This document shows, piece after piece, positions 29,900 to 39,556 of a DNA stretch of 64,000 nt. The position numbers and the translations under genes were made by a program. Positions within the stretch are counted from its first letter, which is position 1, and the number at the start of each line of letters is the position of its first letter. The stretch comes from Streptomyces sp. JB150 (GTDB lineage: Bacteria; Actinomycetota; Actinomycetes; Streptomycetales; Streptomycetaceae): positions 1,883,207 to 1,947,206 of the forward strand of contig NZ_CP049780.1 in assembly GCF_011193355.1 (NCBI RefSeq). Direction: 5' to 3'. Below the pieces are notes generated by a model, which worked only from the letters and a program-made list of their open reading frames with translations, was not told the origin of the DNA and made no database searches.

Positions 29900-31249
29900 A
29901 TGTCGTTCCCGCAGCTCAGCGACGAGCACCGCGGCGAGGAGATCCTCACCGTCCTCGACACCGCCTTCGGCGAGCTCCTGGCCGCCGACCCGGCCGCGTT
30001 CCGGGTCAAGTTCCGCAAGATGGCCGCCTCGGCGTTCGCCTTCTACCGGGGCACGGCGTGCCTCTTCTACCACGACCTGGACAGCGGGAGCGCCGGACTG
30101 GGCGGCGGGAGGATACAGAGCGGCCCGTACCTGGACGAGCGGACCTCCCGGGTGTGGATCCACGGCGACCTGCACGCCGAGAACTTCGGCACGTACATGG
30201 ACTCCACCGGCCGGCTGATCTTCAACGTCAACGACTTCGACGAGGCCTACGTCGGCCCCTTCACCTGGGACCTCCAGCGCTTCGCCGCGTCCATCGCGCT
30301 GATCGGGTACGCGAAGGCGCTCAGCGACGACCAGATCACCGAGCTGGTGCGGGTCTACGCGGGCGCGTACCGCGAGCGCATCCACGCGCTGGCCACCGGC
30401 GCCAAGAGCGACGAGGTGCCGCCCTTCACCCTGGACACCGCCGAGGGCCCGCTGCTGGACGCGCTGCGCGACGCCCGCGCGCTGACCCGGTTCGGGCTGC
30501 TGGACTCGATGACCGAGATCCGCGACTTCGAGCGCCGCTTCGCCCCCGGCGGCGGCGCCATCGAGCTGGACGCCGCGACCCGGTACAAGGTGCTGGCCGC
30601 CTTCGACGGCTACCTGGAGACCCTGCCGGACGCCTCCCTGGCCCGCCCCGACTCCTACCGCGTGAAGGACGTCGTGGGCCGCCGCGGCATCGGCATCGGC
30701 TCGGCGGGCCTGCCGTCGTACAACATCCTGCTGGAGGGCCACAGCGACGCCCTGGAGAACGACGTCGTGATCTACGTCAAGCAGGCCCAGACCCCGGCCG
30801 TCTCCCGGCACATCACCGACCCGGCGATCCGCGACTACTTCCACCACGAGGGCCACCGCACGGTGATCTCCCAGCGCGCCCTCCAGGCGCACGCCGACCC
30901 GTGGCTGGGCTGGACCGAGCTGGACGGCGCGGGCCAGCTGGTCGCCGAGGTCTCGCCGTACGCGGTCGACCTGGACTGGGGCGACATCGACGACCCGGAG
31001 GAGATCGCGGCGGTCGTCGCCGACCTGGGCCGGGCCACCGCGTCGATGCACTCGGCCGCCGACGACCAGTCCGGGGAGTCCCTGGTGCCGTTCTCCACCG
31101 AGCGCGCCATCGACGCGGCCATCGCGGCCGACGAGGAGGGCTTCGCACCGCTGCTGGTGGACTTCGCGCACACGTACGGGGCACGCGCGCGTGCCGACCA
31201 CCAGATCTTCCTCGACCTGTTCCGCAACGGCCGGATTCCCGGCCTGTAA
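29900..31249 (+). CDS. DUF2252 family protein (kinase-like fold)
   Basis: A 449-residue protein starting at ATG 29900 with AGGAGG upstream. Segments WIHGDLHAENFGTY and FNVNDFDEAYVGPFTWDLQRFAAS are the DUF2252 hallmarks. They resemble the catalytic HxDxxxxN and metal-binding DxD motifs of aminoglycoside-phosphotransferase/choline-kinase folds. No substrate is known. It is divergent from dnaE and has no obvious operon partner. Confidence 0.85.
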   Translation: MSFPQLSDEHRGEEILTVLDTAFGELLAADPAAFRVKFRKMAASAFAFYRGTACLFYHDLDSGSAGLGGGRIQSGPYLDERTSRVWIHGDLHAENFGTYMDSTGRLIFNVNDFDEAYVGPFTWDLQRFAASIALIGYAKALSDDQITELVRVYAGAYRERIHALATGAKSDEVPPFTLDTAEGPLLDALRDARALTRFGLLDSMTEIRDFERRFAPGGGAIELDAATRYKVLAAFDGYLETLPDASLARPDSYRVKDVVGRRGIGIGSAGLPSYNILLEGHSDALENDVVIYVKQAQTPAVSRHITDPAIRDYFHHEGHRTVISQRALQAHADPWLGWTELDGAGQLVAEVSPYAVDLDWGDIDDPEEIAAVVADLGRATASMHSAADDQSGESLVPFSTERAIDAAIAADEEGFAPLLVDFAHTYGARARADHQIFLDLFRNGRIPGL

Positions 31250-31333
31250 CCACGCCGTTCCGGACCGCCGGCGCTCCCTCACAGGAACCCTTTAGGGGTC
31301 TCTTACCGGAGCCCATGACACACTCTCCCCGCG

Positions 31334-32050
31334 ATGGACATATCAGGGACCCAGCTCAGAGCCGTACGCGCGGCGCTGTTCACGGCGATCGTCGTGGCGC
31401 TCAGCACCGCGTCGCACGTGCTGCTGTCGCGGGTCCCGCTGCCCCTGGGCACGGTCGCGGCGATCGCCGTCGCCGTGTTCGTGATCGCGTACGCGCTGGC
31501 CGGCCGCGAGCGCGGCTTCGGCCGGATCGCCGCGCTGCTGATCCCGCTGGAGCTGGCCGCCGACACGGTCTTCACCACCGGCCAGCACGCCTGCTACGGC
31601 CGCGCCGGCGGCCCGGTCGCCGGTCCGCTGCGCTCGGTCGGCCTGGACGTGCTGTGCGGCGGCGGGGAGGTGGGCACCCCGCTGGCCCGGGTGGCGGGGA
31701 GCACCGGCACCCACCGGATCTCCGCGCTGCTCGCCGACGCCCACCCGGGTACCGCCTGGCTGCTGCTCGGCGCGCATGTCGGCGTGGGGCTGCTGGCGGC
31801 GGCCTGGCTGCGCCGCGGCGAGCGGGCGCTGGCCCAGCTGCTGGACGCCATGACGGCCACCACCTTCCGCCCGCTGCTGCTCGCGGTCGCCGCGGTCGCC
31901 ATCCGGCCGGCCCGCGCGGGCGGGGCGGGCCGGCGGCCGCCGCGCCTCGCGCCGCGCACCGCGCCCGCCGCCCGTGACCTGCTGCTGGCGCACTCCCTGG
32001 GACGACGGGGACCGCCGTGTCCGACCGGTGCCGCACCCGCTCACGCCTGA
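31334..32050 (+). CDS. Hypothetical membrane protein
   Basis: A 238-residue protein with four hydrophobic segments (about 12-30, 37-55, 62-80 and 140-165) and an Arg/Pro-rich C-terminal tail. A loop with two Cys (QHACYGRAGG and LDVLCGGGEVG) and TGTHRISALLADAHPGTAW lies between helices 3 and 4. I do not recognise a family. No clear Shine-Dalgarno precedes the ATG, so the start is uncertain. It lies 85 bp upstream of the DsbA-like gene and may be co-transcribed with it. Confidence 0.65.
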   Translation: MDISGTQLRAVRAALFTAIVVALSTASHVLLSRVPLPLGTVAAIAVAVFVIAYALAGRERGFGRIAALLIPLELAADTVFTTGQHACYGRAGGPVAGPLRSVGLDVLCGGGEVGTPLARVAGSTGTHRISALLADAHPGTAWLLLGAHVGVGLLAAAWLRRGERALAQLLDAMTATTFRPLLLAVAAVAIRPARAGGAGRRPPRLAPRTAPAARDLLLAHSLGRRGPPCPTGAAPAHA

Positions 32051-32135
32051 GCGCGGCGACACCGCCTCCGCACACGACGAGTCCTTTGTCCACACGCGCG
32101 CACACCGGCGCGCGACCCCCAGGGAGAGCACGAAG

Positions 32136-32936
32136 ATGAGCAAGCGCAACAGCCAGACGGCGAAGACGGCGGCCCGGGAACGGCTGCGCCAGGAGCGCGA
32201 GCGGCAGGCCCGGCGCGAGAAGACCAGGCGGCAGCTGGTCGTCGCCGGTTCCATGGTCGCGGTGCTCGCGATAGCGGGCGGCATCGGCTACGCGGTCGTC
32301 CAGGGCAGCAAGCCCACCGGCTGGGAGGCCGCCGCCGGGGCGAAGGTCGTCGCCCCGGCCCACACCTCCGGCAAGGACGGCACGACGATCCTGCTCGGCG
32401 ACTCCAAGACCGACAACGTCATCCACCTCTACGAGGACCCGCGCTGCCCGGCCTGCGCCTCGTTCGAGCAGACCATCGGCGAGACGGTCAACAAGGGCAT
32501 GGAGGACGGCGACTACAAGCTCTCCTTCACCCTCGGCACCTTCCTCGACGGCAACCTCGGCGGCGAGGGCTCCAAGAACGCGCTGAGCGCGCTCGGCGCC
32601 GCGCTGGACGTCAGCCCCGACGCGTTCCTCGACTACAAGGCCGCGCTGTACTCGGCGGAGTACCACCCCTCCGAGCAGACCGACGAGTTCGCCGACGACG
32701 ACTACCTGATCAAGGTGGCGAACACGGTGGACGCCCTGAAGAACAACAAGAAGTTCCAGGACGCGGTCGAGAAGGGCACCTACGACGCCTGGGCGATGCG
32801 GATGAGCGAGACCTTCGACAAGACGAAGGACGTCAAGTCGACGCCGACCATCAAGATCAACGACAAGGTCGTCACCAACCCGAGCACCGTCGCCGAGTGG
32901 GAGAAGACGCTGAAGGACGCGGGCGTCACCAAGTAA
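32136..32936 (+). CDS. Membrane-anchored DsbA-family protein (second copy)
   Basis: A 266-residue protein built like the one at 3893: a basic N-terminus (MSKRNSQTAKTAARERLRQE), a membrane helix at 34-56 and an outside thioredoxin-like domain with C104-P-A-C107 in HLYEDPRCPACASFEQ. The cis-Pro loop is KSTPTIKIND. ATG 32136 has AGGGAGA upstream. The substrate domain is rich in Lys and Asp compared with the first copy. It is followed by a strong terminator. Confidence 0.9.
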   Translation: MSKRNSQTAKTAARERLRQERERQARREKTRRQLVVAGSMVAVLAIAGGIGYAVVQGSKPTGWEAAAGAKVVAPAHTSGKDGTTILLGDSKTDNVIHLYEDPRCPACASFEQTIGETVNKGMEDGDYKLSFTLGTFLDGNLGGEGSKNALSALGAALDVSPDAFLDYKAALYSAEYHPSEQTDEFADDDYLIKVANTVDALKNNKKFQDAVEKGTYDAWAMRMSETFDKTKDVKSTPTIKINDKVVTNPSTVAEWEKTLKDAGVTK

Positions 32937-32968
32937 CCGGGACGGCGGCGACGCGGCTCCCGAGCGCG

Positions 32969-33002
32969 ACGGCGGGCGAACTCCACGCGGTTCGCCCGCC
33001 GT
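32969..33002. terminator. Terminator after the second DsbA-like gene
   Basis: A 13-bp perfect stem (32969-32981 and 32990-33002) with an 8-nt loop. The downstream arm also reads as a PHO-box-like unit (see 32990-33022). Confidence 0.85.
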
Positions 33003-33022
33003 TCACGTCCGTCCGCTTACCA
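32990..33022 (+). promoter_or_regulatory. PHO-box-like direct repeats upstream of phoD
   Basis: Two adjacent 11-nt units, GTTCGCCCGCC (32990-33000) and GTTCACGTCCG (33001-33011), match the Streptomyces PhoP direct-repeat type. A weaker third unit may end at 33022, which leaves 17 bp to the TAATCT -10. Regulation of phoD by phosphate starvation is established in Streptomyces. The first unit is also a terminator arm, so only the second is independent evidence. Confidence 0.5.
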
Positions 33023-33031
33023 AGCCCCTTA

Positions 33032-33051
33032 CCGATCAGTAATCTGATCGG
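33032..33051. promoter_or_regulatory. Palindrome and -10 box at the phoD start
   Basis: CCGATCAG-TAAT-CTGATCGG is a perfect inverted repeat ending 2 bp before the GTG of phoD. TAATCT within it (33040-33045) is a good -10, 8 nt before the GTG. The palindrome could be an operator or an RNA hairpin blocking the start. Confidence 0.5.
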
Positions 33052-33053
33052 CC

Positions 33054-34712
33054 GTGACCAGTCGCTTCAGATCCCACACCAGCCCCAACCCGCCCGCCCC
33101 GAGCCGCCGTACGGTCGTCAAGGCCGCCGCGGCCGGGGCCGTTCTCGCGGCCCCGCTGGCCGCCGCCGCCCCGGCGCGCGCCGCCGAGGCCCCCGCCTTC
33201 CTGCACGGCGTCGCCTCCGGAGACCCGCTCCCGGACGGCATATTGCTGTGGACCCGCGTGACGCCGACCCCGGAGGCCGTCCCCGGCTCCGGCCTCGGCC
33301 CGGACGTCGAGGTGGAGTGGACCGTCGCCCTGGACGCGGCGTTCACCGACGTCGTCGCCAAGGGCTCCGTCACCGCGTCCGCCGCCTCCGACCACACCGT
33401 CAAGGCCGACGTGCGCGGTCTCGCGCCCGCCACCGACTACTGGTTCCGGTTCTCGGCGGCCGGGACCGACTCCCCCGCCGCCCGCACCCGCACCGCCCCG
33501 GCCGCCGGCGCCGCGGTGGCCAACCTCCGCTTCGGCGTGGTTTCGTGCGCCAACTGGGAGGCCGGGCACTTCGCGGCGTACCGCCATCTCGCGGCCCGCG
33601 GCGACCTGGACGCCTGGCTGCACCTCGGCGACTACATCTACGAGTACGGCACCGGCCAGTACGGCACGCGCGGCACCGTCGTCCGGCCGCACGCCCCGGC
33701 CCACGAGATCCTGACCCTCGCGGACTACCGGATCCGGCACGGCCGGTACAAGACCGACCCCGACCTGCAGGCGCTGCACGCCGCCGCCCCGGTGGTCGCG
33801 ATCTGGGACGACCACGAGATCGCCAACGACACCTGGTCGGGCGGCGCCGAGAACCACACCGAGGGCGTGGAGGGCGCCTGGGCCGCGCGCCAGTCGGCCG
33901 CCAAGCAGGCGTACTTCGAGTGGATGCCGGTCCGCCCGGCGCTCGCCGGCACGACCTACCGGCGGCTGCGCTTCGGCAAGCTGGCCGACCTGTCCCTGCT
34001 GGACCTGCGCTCCTTCCGCTCGCAGCAGGTCTCCTTCGGCGACGGCGAGGCCGACGACCCGGAGCGCACGCTGACCGGGCGGGCCCAGCTGGACTGGCTG
34101 AAGGCGGGGCTGGCCGCCTCCGACACCACCTGGCGGCTGGTCGGCAACCCGGTGATGATGGCGCCGTTCGCCATCGGCTCGCTCTCGGCGGACCTGCTCA
34201 AGCCGCTGGCGAAGCTGCTGGGGCTGCCGCAGGAGGGGCTGGCGATCAACCCCGACCAGTGGGACGGCTACACCGATGACCGCCGGGAACTGCTGGCGCA
34301 TCTGCGGGCGAACGCCATCCGCAACACGGTGTTCCTGACCGGCGACATCCACATGGCGTGGGCCAACGACGTGCCGGTGAACGCCGGGACGTATCCGCTG
34401 TCCGCCTCGGCCGCCACGGAGTTCGTGGTCACCTCGGTCACCTCCGACAACCTCGACGACCTGGTCAAGGTCCCCGAGGGCAGTGTCTCCGCGGTCGCCG
34501 CGCCGGTCATCCGCGCCGCCAACCGCCATGTCCACTGGGTCGACACCGACCGGCACGGCTACGGCGTGCTGGACCTCACCGCCGAGCGGGCGCAGATGGA
34601 CTACTACGTGCTGTCCGACCGCACCAGGGCGGACGCGGCCTCGTCGTGGGCGCGCTCCTACCGGACCCGCAGCGGCACCCAGAAGGTCGAGCGCACCTAC
34701 GACCCGGTGTGA
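33054..34712 (+). CDS. phoD: Secreted PhoD-type alkaline phosphatase
   Basis: A 552-residue metallophosphodiesterase/phosphatase exported by Tat. The signal peptide has twin Arg at 18-19 ([15 protein letters not shown]) and probable cleavage after ARA near 43. Mature motifs are [17 protein letters not shown], the metal-site [22 protein letters not shown] and [10 protein letters not shown], all of the Fe/Ca PhoD family. It liberates phosphate from organic esters outside the cell. The upstream PHO-like repeats fit control by PhoR-PhoP. Confidence 0.96.
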   Translation: MTSRFRSHTSPNPPAPSRRTVVKAAAAGAVLAAPLAAAAPARAAEAPAFLHGVASGDPLPDGILLWTRVTPTPEAVPGSGLGPDVEVEWTVALDAAFTDVVAKGSVTASAASDHTVKADVRGLAPATDYWFRFSAAGTDSPAARTRTAPAAGAAVANLRFGVVSCANWEAGHFAAYRHLAARGDLDAWLHLGDYIYEYGTGQYGTRGTVVRPHAPAHEILTLADYRIRHGRYKTDPDLQALHAAAPVVAIWDDHEIANDTWSGGAENHTEGVEGAWAARQSAAKQAYFEWMPVRPALAGTTYRRLRFGKLADLSLLDLRSFRSQQVSFGDGEADDPERTLTGRAQLDWLKAGLAASDTTWRLVGNPVMMAPFAIGSLSADLLKPLAKLLGLPQEGLAINPDQWDGYTDDRRELLAHLRANAIRNTVFLTGDIHMAWANDVPVNAGTYPLSASAATEFVVTSVTSDNLDDLVKVPEGSVSAVAAPVIRAANRHVHWVDTDRHGYGVLDLTAERAQMDYYVLSDRTRADAASSWARSYRTRSGTQKVERTYDPV

Positions 34713-35044
34713 CAACCCCACGTGAGGGACTGTTTCCAGCCAACTTGAGCGACACCCTGAGCCCTTGAGGCCAGATTACGACGCTCCTTCCCTCACTACG
34801 GCGGGTGGTGCGAGCCGTGGCCGAATTCCGGACACACCACCCGCCCGGTCACGGCGTTCGTCACGGCCGGATCCCATACCCCGGACGATCCCGACCCGTT
34901 CACCTCCCCAATCCTCCGCGTTTGCCGGGAATTTGATTGGGCCTGATCACAGCTCTTCCCGTTTAGGCATGTCCACGTAATCTCCGGGCGGCGGCCAGGA
35001 AGACCCCTGTGCCTCCTTCCCCACCGCATCCGCTAGGAGCCAGC
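34713..35044. other. 332-bp intergenic region phoD to metalloprotease
   Basis: It holds one inverted repeat (34801-34810 with 34835-34844, 10-bp arms, 24-nt loop), a possible phoD terminator, and then an AT-richer stretch (about 34915-34980) that should contain the metalloprotease promoter. No convincing -35/-10 pair and no small ORF with a ribosome site were recognised. Confidence 0.5.
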
Positions 35045-36079
35045 ATGCGTGCGCTTGCCCGGATATCTCCCTCGACGCGCAGACGAGTTCTCGCCACCGC
35101 CGTCGTGGCCGGAACCCTGATGCTCACCCCCCTGTCGGCGCCCACGGGCGCCGCGGCGGCCTCCACCACCACCGCCGCCGAGTGCGTCGAGACCACCCAC
35201 GCGGACGCCCACGCGGACGCCCCCACGGACGCGCACGCGGACACCCACGCCACGGCCCGCGAGGTCCGCCCCGGAGCCGGCGAGCACGCCGCCGAGCCCA
35301 ACGAGGTGAGCGCCGCCAAGGCCCAGGCGATGGACGCCGACCTGCGCCGCAAGCTCGACAAGCTGCCGGGCAACGGCCGCAGTCTGTCGGCCACCGCCAC
35401 GACCACGGTCCCGGTCTACTTCCACGTCATCCACGACGGCGACGCCGGCCGGCTCGACCCCGCCGACATCACCGCCCAGATGAACGTGCTGAACGCCGCC
35501 TTCGGCGGCCAGGGCACCGGCAACACCGACTCCGGCTTCCAGTTCGCGCTGGCCGGCACCGACTACACCGACAACCCCGCCTGGTACAACGTCTCCTCCG
35601 GCTCGGCGGAGGAGAAGGCGATGAAGTCCGCCCTGCGCAAGGGCGGCGCGAACGCGCTGAACATCTACACCGCCAACCTCGGCGGCGGCCTGCTCGGCTG
35701 GGCCACCTTCCCCAGCTCCTACGCCTCCAGCCCGTCCATGGACGGCGTGGTGCTGCTGGACGCCTCGCTGCCGGGCGGCTCGGCGGCCAACTACAACGAG
35801 GGCGACACCGCGACCCACGAGGTCGGCCACTGGCTGGGGCTGTACCACACCTTCCAGGGCGGCTGCAACGGCAACGGCGACTACGTCGAGGACACCCCGG
35901 CCGAGAAGAGCCCCGCCTACGAGTGCCCCGAGGGCCGGGACACCTGCACCCGCAAGGCGGGCGCCGACCCGATCCACAACTTCATGGACTACACGTACGA
36001 CGCCTGCATGTACCAGTTCACCTCCGGCCAGGTGACCCGCATGCAGCAGAGCTGGGCGGCGTACCGCGCGGCCGGCTGA
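35045..36079 (+). CDS. Secreted zinc metalloprotease (M43, pappalysin-like)
   Basis: A 344-residue protein. A Sec-type signal peptide ([20 protein letters not shown]...GAAAAS) is followed by a His/Asp/Ala/Thr repeat tract (about 51-68), a propeptide-like region and the catalytic domain. The zinc site is [11 protein letters not shown] at 258-268 (HExxHxxGxxH) and the Met-turn is near M314 in [15 protein letters not shown]. Paired Cys in the C-terminal half suggest disulfides. ATG 35045 has AGGAG upstream. It converges on the next gene with only 5 bp between stops. Confidence 0.92.
   Translation: MRALARISPSTRRRVLATAVVAGTLMLTPLSAPTGAAAASTTTAAECVETTHADAHADAPTDAHADTHATAREVRPGAGEHAAEPNEVSAAKAQAMDADLRRKLDKLPGNGRSLSATATTTVPVYFHVIHDGDAGRLDPADITAQMNVLNAAFGGQGTGNTDSGFQFALAGTDYTDNPAWYNVSSGSAEEKAMKSALRKGGANALNIYTANLGGGLLGWATFPSSYASSPSMDGVVLLDASLPGGSAANYNEGDTATHEVGHWLGLYHTFQGGCNGNGDYVEDTPAEKSPAYECPEGRDTCTRKAGADPIHNFMDYTYDACMYQFTSGQVTRMQQSWAAYRAAG
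35198..35248 (+). repeat. 12-bp direct repeats coding a His-Ala-Asp tract
   Basis: About four imperfect copies of CCACGCGGACGC encode the His-Ala-Asp/Thr tract at residues 51-68 of the metalloprotease precursor, between signal peptide and propeptide. Confidence 0.7.
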
Positions 36080-36084
36080 ACCGT

Positions 36085-36657
36085 CTAGCCGAGCGAGTCG
36101 AGGAAGCCGAGCGCCACCCGCCAGGTGGCCTCGGCGGCCTCCTCGTCGTAGTCCGGCAGCTCGGGGTCGGTGTACAGATGGCCGGCCCCGGCGTACCGGT
36201 ACACCTCCACGTCGGCGCCCGCGCGGCCCATCTGCAGATACCAGGAGCTGAGCCAGTCGTCCGTCTCGAACGGGTCCGGCTCGGCCACGTGCAGCTGCAC
36301 CGGCAGTCCGTCCACCGAGACGTTCGGCGCGAGGTCCGAGGTGCCGTGCAGGAGCAGCAGGCCCTTCGCCTTCTCGTCGCCCAGCGCGAGGGTCTGCGCG
36401 ATCGAGGCGCCGAGCGAGAAGCCGGCGTAGACCAGCCCCCTCTCCGAGTAGGGCGCGGCGGCGAGCACGGCCCGCTTCAGCAGCTCGTCCTTGCCGATCT
36501 CGTCCTGGGCCGCCATGCCCTCCTCGACCGAGTCGAACGTGCGCCCCTCGAAGAGGTCCGGCGTCCACACCTCGTGCCCGGCCGCGCGCAGCCGGTCCGC
36601 CGCGGCGCGCACCGCGGGCCTGAGGCCATAGGTCGAGTGAAAGAGCATGATGTTCAT
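36085..36657 (-). CDS. Dienelactone hydrolase family protein
   Basis: A 190-residue alpha/beta hydrolase. The nucleophile elbow is GFSLGAS (Ser where classical dienelactone hydrolase has Cys); an acidic residue in HVAEPDPFETDD and His in YAGAGHLYTDPELPDYDEEA complete the likely triad. Start ATG 36657 (MNIMLFHSTYGL) is favoured over the longer frame to 36726, which adds a non-conserved segment. Its substrate is unknown. It is divergent from the MscS gene. Confidence 0.85.
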   Translation of the reverse strand: MNIMLFHSTYGLRPAVRAAADRLRAAGHEVWTPDLFEGRTFDSVEEGMAAQDEIGKDELLKRAVLAAAPYSERGLVYAGFSLGASIAQTLALGDEKAKGLLLLHGTSDLAPNVSVDGLPVQLHVAEPDPFETDDWLSSWYLQMGRAGADVEVYRYAGAGHLYTDPELPDYDEEAAEATWRVALGFLDSLG

Positions 36658-36751
36658 GAGCCCATGGTGCCAGCCGGGTGTGACATCCCAGGTGGCGGGC
36701 ACTACCCGCAACGTCGGACGAATCACAGGTTCGTCCCGGCCATGGGCTGGT

Positions 36752-36757
36752 TACGTT
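36752..36757 (+). promoter_or_regulatory. Putative -10 box of the MscS gene
   Basis: TACGTT (TANNNT) ends 7 nt before ATG 36765, with no Shine-Dalgarno, again pointing to a leaderless transcript. Confidence 0.35.
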
Positions 36758-36764
36758 CCTGGGC

Positions 36765-37892
36765 ATGGAGAACATACTCCGACCGCTGATCGTGGTCGGT
36801 GGCTCCGTGCTGCTCACTCTGCTGATCGGCTGGGCCACCGACCTGCTGCTGCGCAGGGCAGACCAACGACAAGGAGACACCCCGCTGTGGGGCCTGCTGC
36901 GCCGCGGCCGCACCCCCTTCCAGCTCGTGCTGTGCTCGGCGCTGCTGAGAGCGTCCTACGTCGAGGCACGGGTGTTCCCCGACCACCGGGTCGGCGTCGG
37001 CCGCGCCCTCACGGTCGTGCTCATCGGCTCGGCCGCCTGGCTGGTCATCCGGATCGCCGCGGCGGTCGTCGAGACCTCCTACAGCCGCTACGCCCACTCC
37101 CGGGCGCAGCGCGACCCCGCGCGGGTGCGCCGGGTGCGCACCCAGGTCACGCTGATCATGCGGGTGGTCGCGGCGGCCGTCGGGGTGGTGGCGGTGGCGG
37201 CGATGCTGCTGACGTTCCCCGCCTTCCGCGCGGCGGGCGCCTCGCTGCTGGCGTCGGCGGGCATCCTCGGCATCGTCGCGGGTGTCGCGGCGCAGTCCAC
37301 CCTCAGCAACATGTTCGCCGGGTTCCAGATCGCGTTCGGCGACATGGTGCGCATCGGGGACACGGTCGTCGTGGACGGCCAGTGGGGCACCGTCGAGGAG
37401 ATCACCCTGACCTATCTGACGGTGCGGACGTGGGACGAGCGCCGGGTCACGATGCCGGTGTCGTACTTCACCTCCAAGCCGTTCGAGAACTGGTCGCGCG
37501 GCACCCCGCAGATGACCGGTGTCGTCTTCTGGCACCTGGACCACTCCGCGCCGGTGGAGGCGATGCGCGACAAGCTCCGCGACCTGCTGCGCGAGTGCCC
37601 GGCCTGGGACGGGCGCGCCTACGACCTGTCGGTCACCGACACCACGCCCAACACCATCGAGGTACGGGCGCTGATGACCGCGAAGGACGCCGACGACGTG
37701 TGGACGGTGCGGGTCACGGTCCGCGAGCGGATGATCGACTGGCTGGTCCGCGAGCACCCGTACGCCCTGCCGCGGGTCAACACCGCCGACGCCCTGCTGC
37801 CGCCGGGCCGCCCGCCGGGCCCCCGCACCTCCCCCGACGGGGTGCCGAAGCGCCGCGCGGTGGAGTCACCCCGCGCGGACCGGAGCGGCTGA
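36765..37892 (+). CDS. MscS-family mechanosensitive ion channel
   Basis: A 375-residue membrane protein with N-terminal membrane helices (about 8-26, 85-105 and 130-155). The pore helix 3 is SAGILGIVAGVAAQSTLSNMFAGFQIAFGD, and the beta domain VRIGDTVVVDGQWGTVEEITLTYLTVRTWDERRVTMP is canonical MscS. A Pro-rich tail ends the protein. It releases solutes on osmotic downshock. Confidence 0.94.
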   Translation: MENILRPLIVVGGSVLLTLLIGWATDLLLRRADQRQGDTPLWGLLRRGRTPFQLVLCSALLRASYVEARVFPDHRVGVGRALTVVLIGSAAWLVIRIAAAVVETSYSRYAHSRAQRDPARVRRVRTQVTLIMRVVAAAVGVVAVAAMLLTFPAFRAAGASLLASAGILGIVAGVAAQSTLSNMFAGFQIAFGDMVRIGDTVVVDGQWGTVEEITLTYLTVRTWDERRVTMPVSYFTSKPFENWSRGTPQMTGVVFWHLDHSAPVEAMRDKLRDLLRECPAWDGRAYDLSVTDTTPNTIEVRALMTAKDADDVWTVRVTVRERMIDWLVREHPYALPRVNTADALLPPGRPPGPRTSPDGVPKRRAVESPRADRSG

Positions 37893-37901
37893 GCGGCCGG
37901 C

Positions 37902-39485
37902 TCAGCGCAGGCTGCGCACGTCCAGCTGGCGCAGCACCCGGTCCACCACCTCGGGATCCGATCCCGGTTCGCTGCGCGCCGCCAGGACCTCGTGCCTGGC
38001 GGCGCTCAGCATCTCCCCCTCGATGCGCCGCACCCGCCGCATCCGCTGGGCGCGCTGGGCGTGCGCCTCCATCCGCTCCTCCTCGCCGAGGTCGGGGCTG
38101 ATCCGCACACCGATCTCGAAGGCCCGCCGCAGCATCCGCTCGGACAGCTCCTCGGGCAGCTCCTCGACCTGCTCGATCTCCCGCAGCCGCCGCTTGGCCG
38201 CCTTGGCCGCCCGCGCGGCCAGCGCCTTCTCCGGCTCCTTCTCCCGCCCGGTGTCGGCCTGGACGCCGAGCCGCCGCACCAGCCAGGGCAGCGTCAGCCC
38301 CTGGAGCACCAGCGTCGCCATGATCACGCCGAACGCGATGAACACGATCTCGTCGCGGTCGGGGAACGGCGACCCGTCGCCGGTCCTCAGCGGGATGGCC
38401 AGCGCCAGCGCCACCGAGGCCACCCCGCGCATCCCGGCCCACCACATGACGACGGTCTCCCGCCAGCTCATCGGGATGTCCTCGTCGTCACGCCGCGCGT
38501 GCAGCCGTTTGGTCAGCCAGGTCGCGGGGAGCAGCCACAGCAGCCGCACCAGGATCACGACCCCCGCGATCGCCGCCGCCCAGCCCAGCATCTCGCCCCA
38601 GCGTCCGGACGCGGTGCGGATCGCGTTGTGCAGTTCCAGGCCGATGAGCCCGAAGGCGACCCCGGTGACGAGGGTGTCGACGACGTCCCAGAAGGTGTGC
38701 CCGGCGAGCCGGGTCATCACGTCGTCGGCGTCGGTGGCGTACTCGGCGAGGAACAGCGCGGCGGTGAGCACGGCCAGCACCCCGGAGCCGTGCAGCTCCT
38801 CGGCGAGCACATAGGCGGCGTACGGCATCAGCAGGGTCAGCCCGATCTGCAGGGTGGCGTCGTCCAGCAGGGTCATGAGCCGGTTCGCGCCCCACCCGAG
38901 CACCAGCCCCGCCAGGACCGCGACCACTGCGGACAGCACCAGGTCGAGTCCGGCCTGCCAGGGCGAGAAAGTGCCGCTGACCACGGCGGCGATCGCCACG
39001 TGGTAGAGCACGATGGCCGTCACGTCGTTGAACAGCCCCTCGCCCTCCAGGATCGACACCAGCCGGCGCGGCAGTCCGAGCTGCCCGGCGACGGCGGTCG
39101 CGGCGACCGGGTCGGGCGGGGCGACCAGCGCCCCGAGCGCGAGGGCGGCGGCGATCGGCAGCCCCGGCACGATGGCGTGGGCGACGGCGCCCACACAGAG
39201 CATGGTGACGAACACCAGTGCCACGGCGAGCAGGAAGATCGGCCGTCTGTTCGCCGCGAACTGCCGCCAGGAGGTGCGCCGAACGGCCGCGTAGAGCAGC
39301 GGCGGCAGCAGCAACGGGAGGATCAGCTCCGGCGGGATGTCGACGTTCGGCACGAAGTCGGGCAGCGCCAGCACGATACCGAGGAGGGTCATCAGGACCG
39401 GCGCGGGCAGCCGCAGCCGCTCCCCGACCGGTACGGACACCACGGCCCCGAGCAGGAGCACGAACAGCAGGGCCAACTGATCCAC
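37902..39485 (-). CDS. CPA1-family Na+/H+ antiporter
   Basis: A 527-residue protein with about 12 membrane helices over residues 1-400 and a charged cytoplasmic tail (400-527) rich in Arg and Glu. Conserved ion-site segments are GALVAPPDPVAATAV and ILEGEGLFNDVTAIVLY; the latter contains the Asn-Asp pair of electroneutral CPA1 exchangers. Its stop is 9 bp from the MscS stop, convergent. Repeat copy A lies 71 bp upstream of its start. Confidence 0.93.
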   Translation of the reverse strand: MDQLALLFVLLLGAVVSVPVGERLRLPAPVLMTLLGIVLALPDFVPNVDIPPELILPLLLPPLLYAAVRRTSWRQFAANRRPIFLLAVALVFVTMLCVGAVAHAIVPGLPIAAALALGALVAPPDPVAATAVAGQLGLPRRLVSILEGEGLFNDVTAIVLYHVAIAAVVSGTFSPWQAGLDLVLSAVVAVLAGLVLGWGANRLMTLLDDATLQIGLTLLMPYAAYVLAEELHGSGVLAVLTAALFLAEYATDADDVMTRLAGHTFWDVVDTLVTGVAFGLIGLELHNAIRTASGRWGEMLGWAAAIAGVVILVRLLWLLPATWLTKRLHARRDDEDIPMSWRETVVMWWAGMRGVASVALALAIPLRTGDGSPFPDRDEIVFIAFGVIMATLVLQGLTLPWLVRRLGVQADTGREKEPEKALAARAAKAAKRRLREIEQVEELPEELSERMLRRAFEIGVRISPDLGEEERMEAHAQRAQRMRRVRRIEGEMLSAARHEVLAARSEPGSDPEVVDRVLRQLDVRSLR

Positions 39486-39556
39486 GCTCAGCGCTTTCGA
39501 CGGTCTGGACGATCAAGGCCCCCCGGCTCCAGGGTGCCACGCGCCGGCCGATGCCA

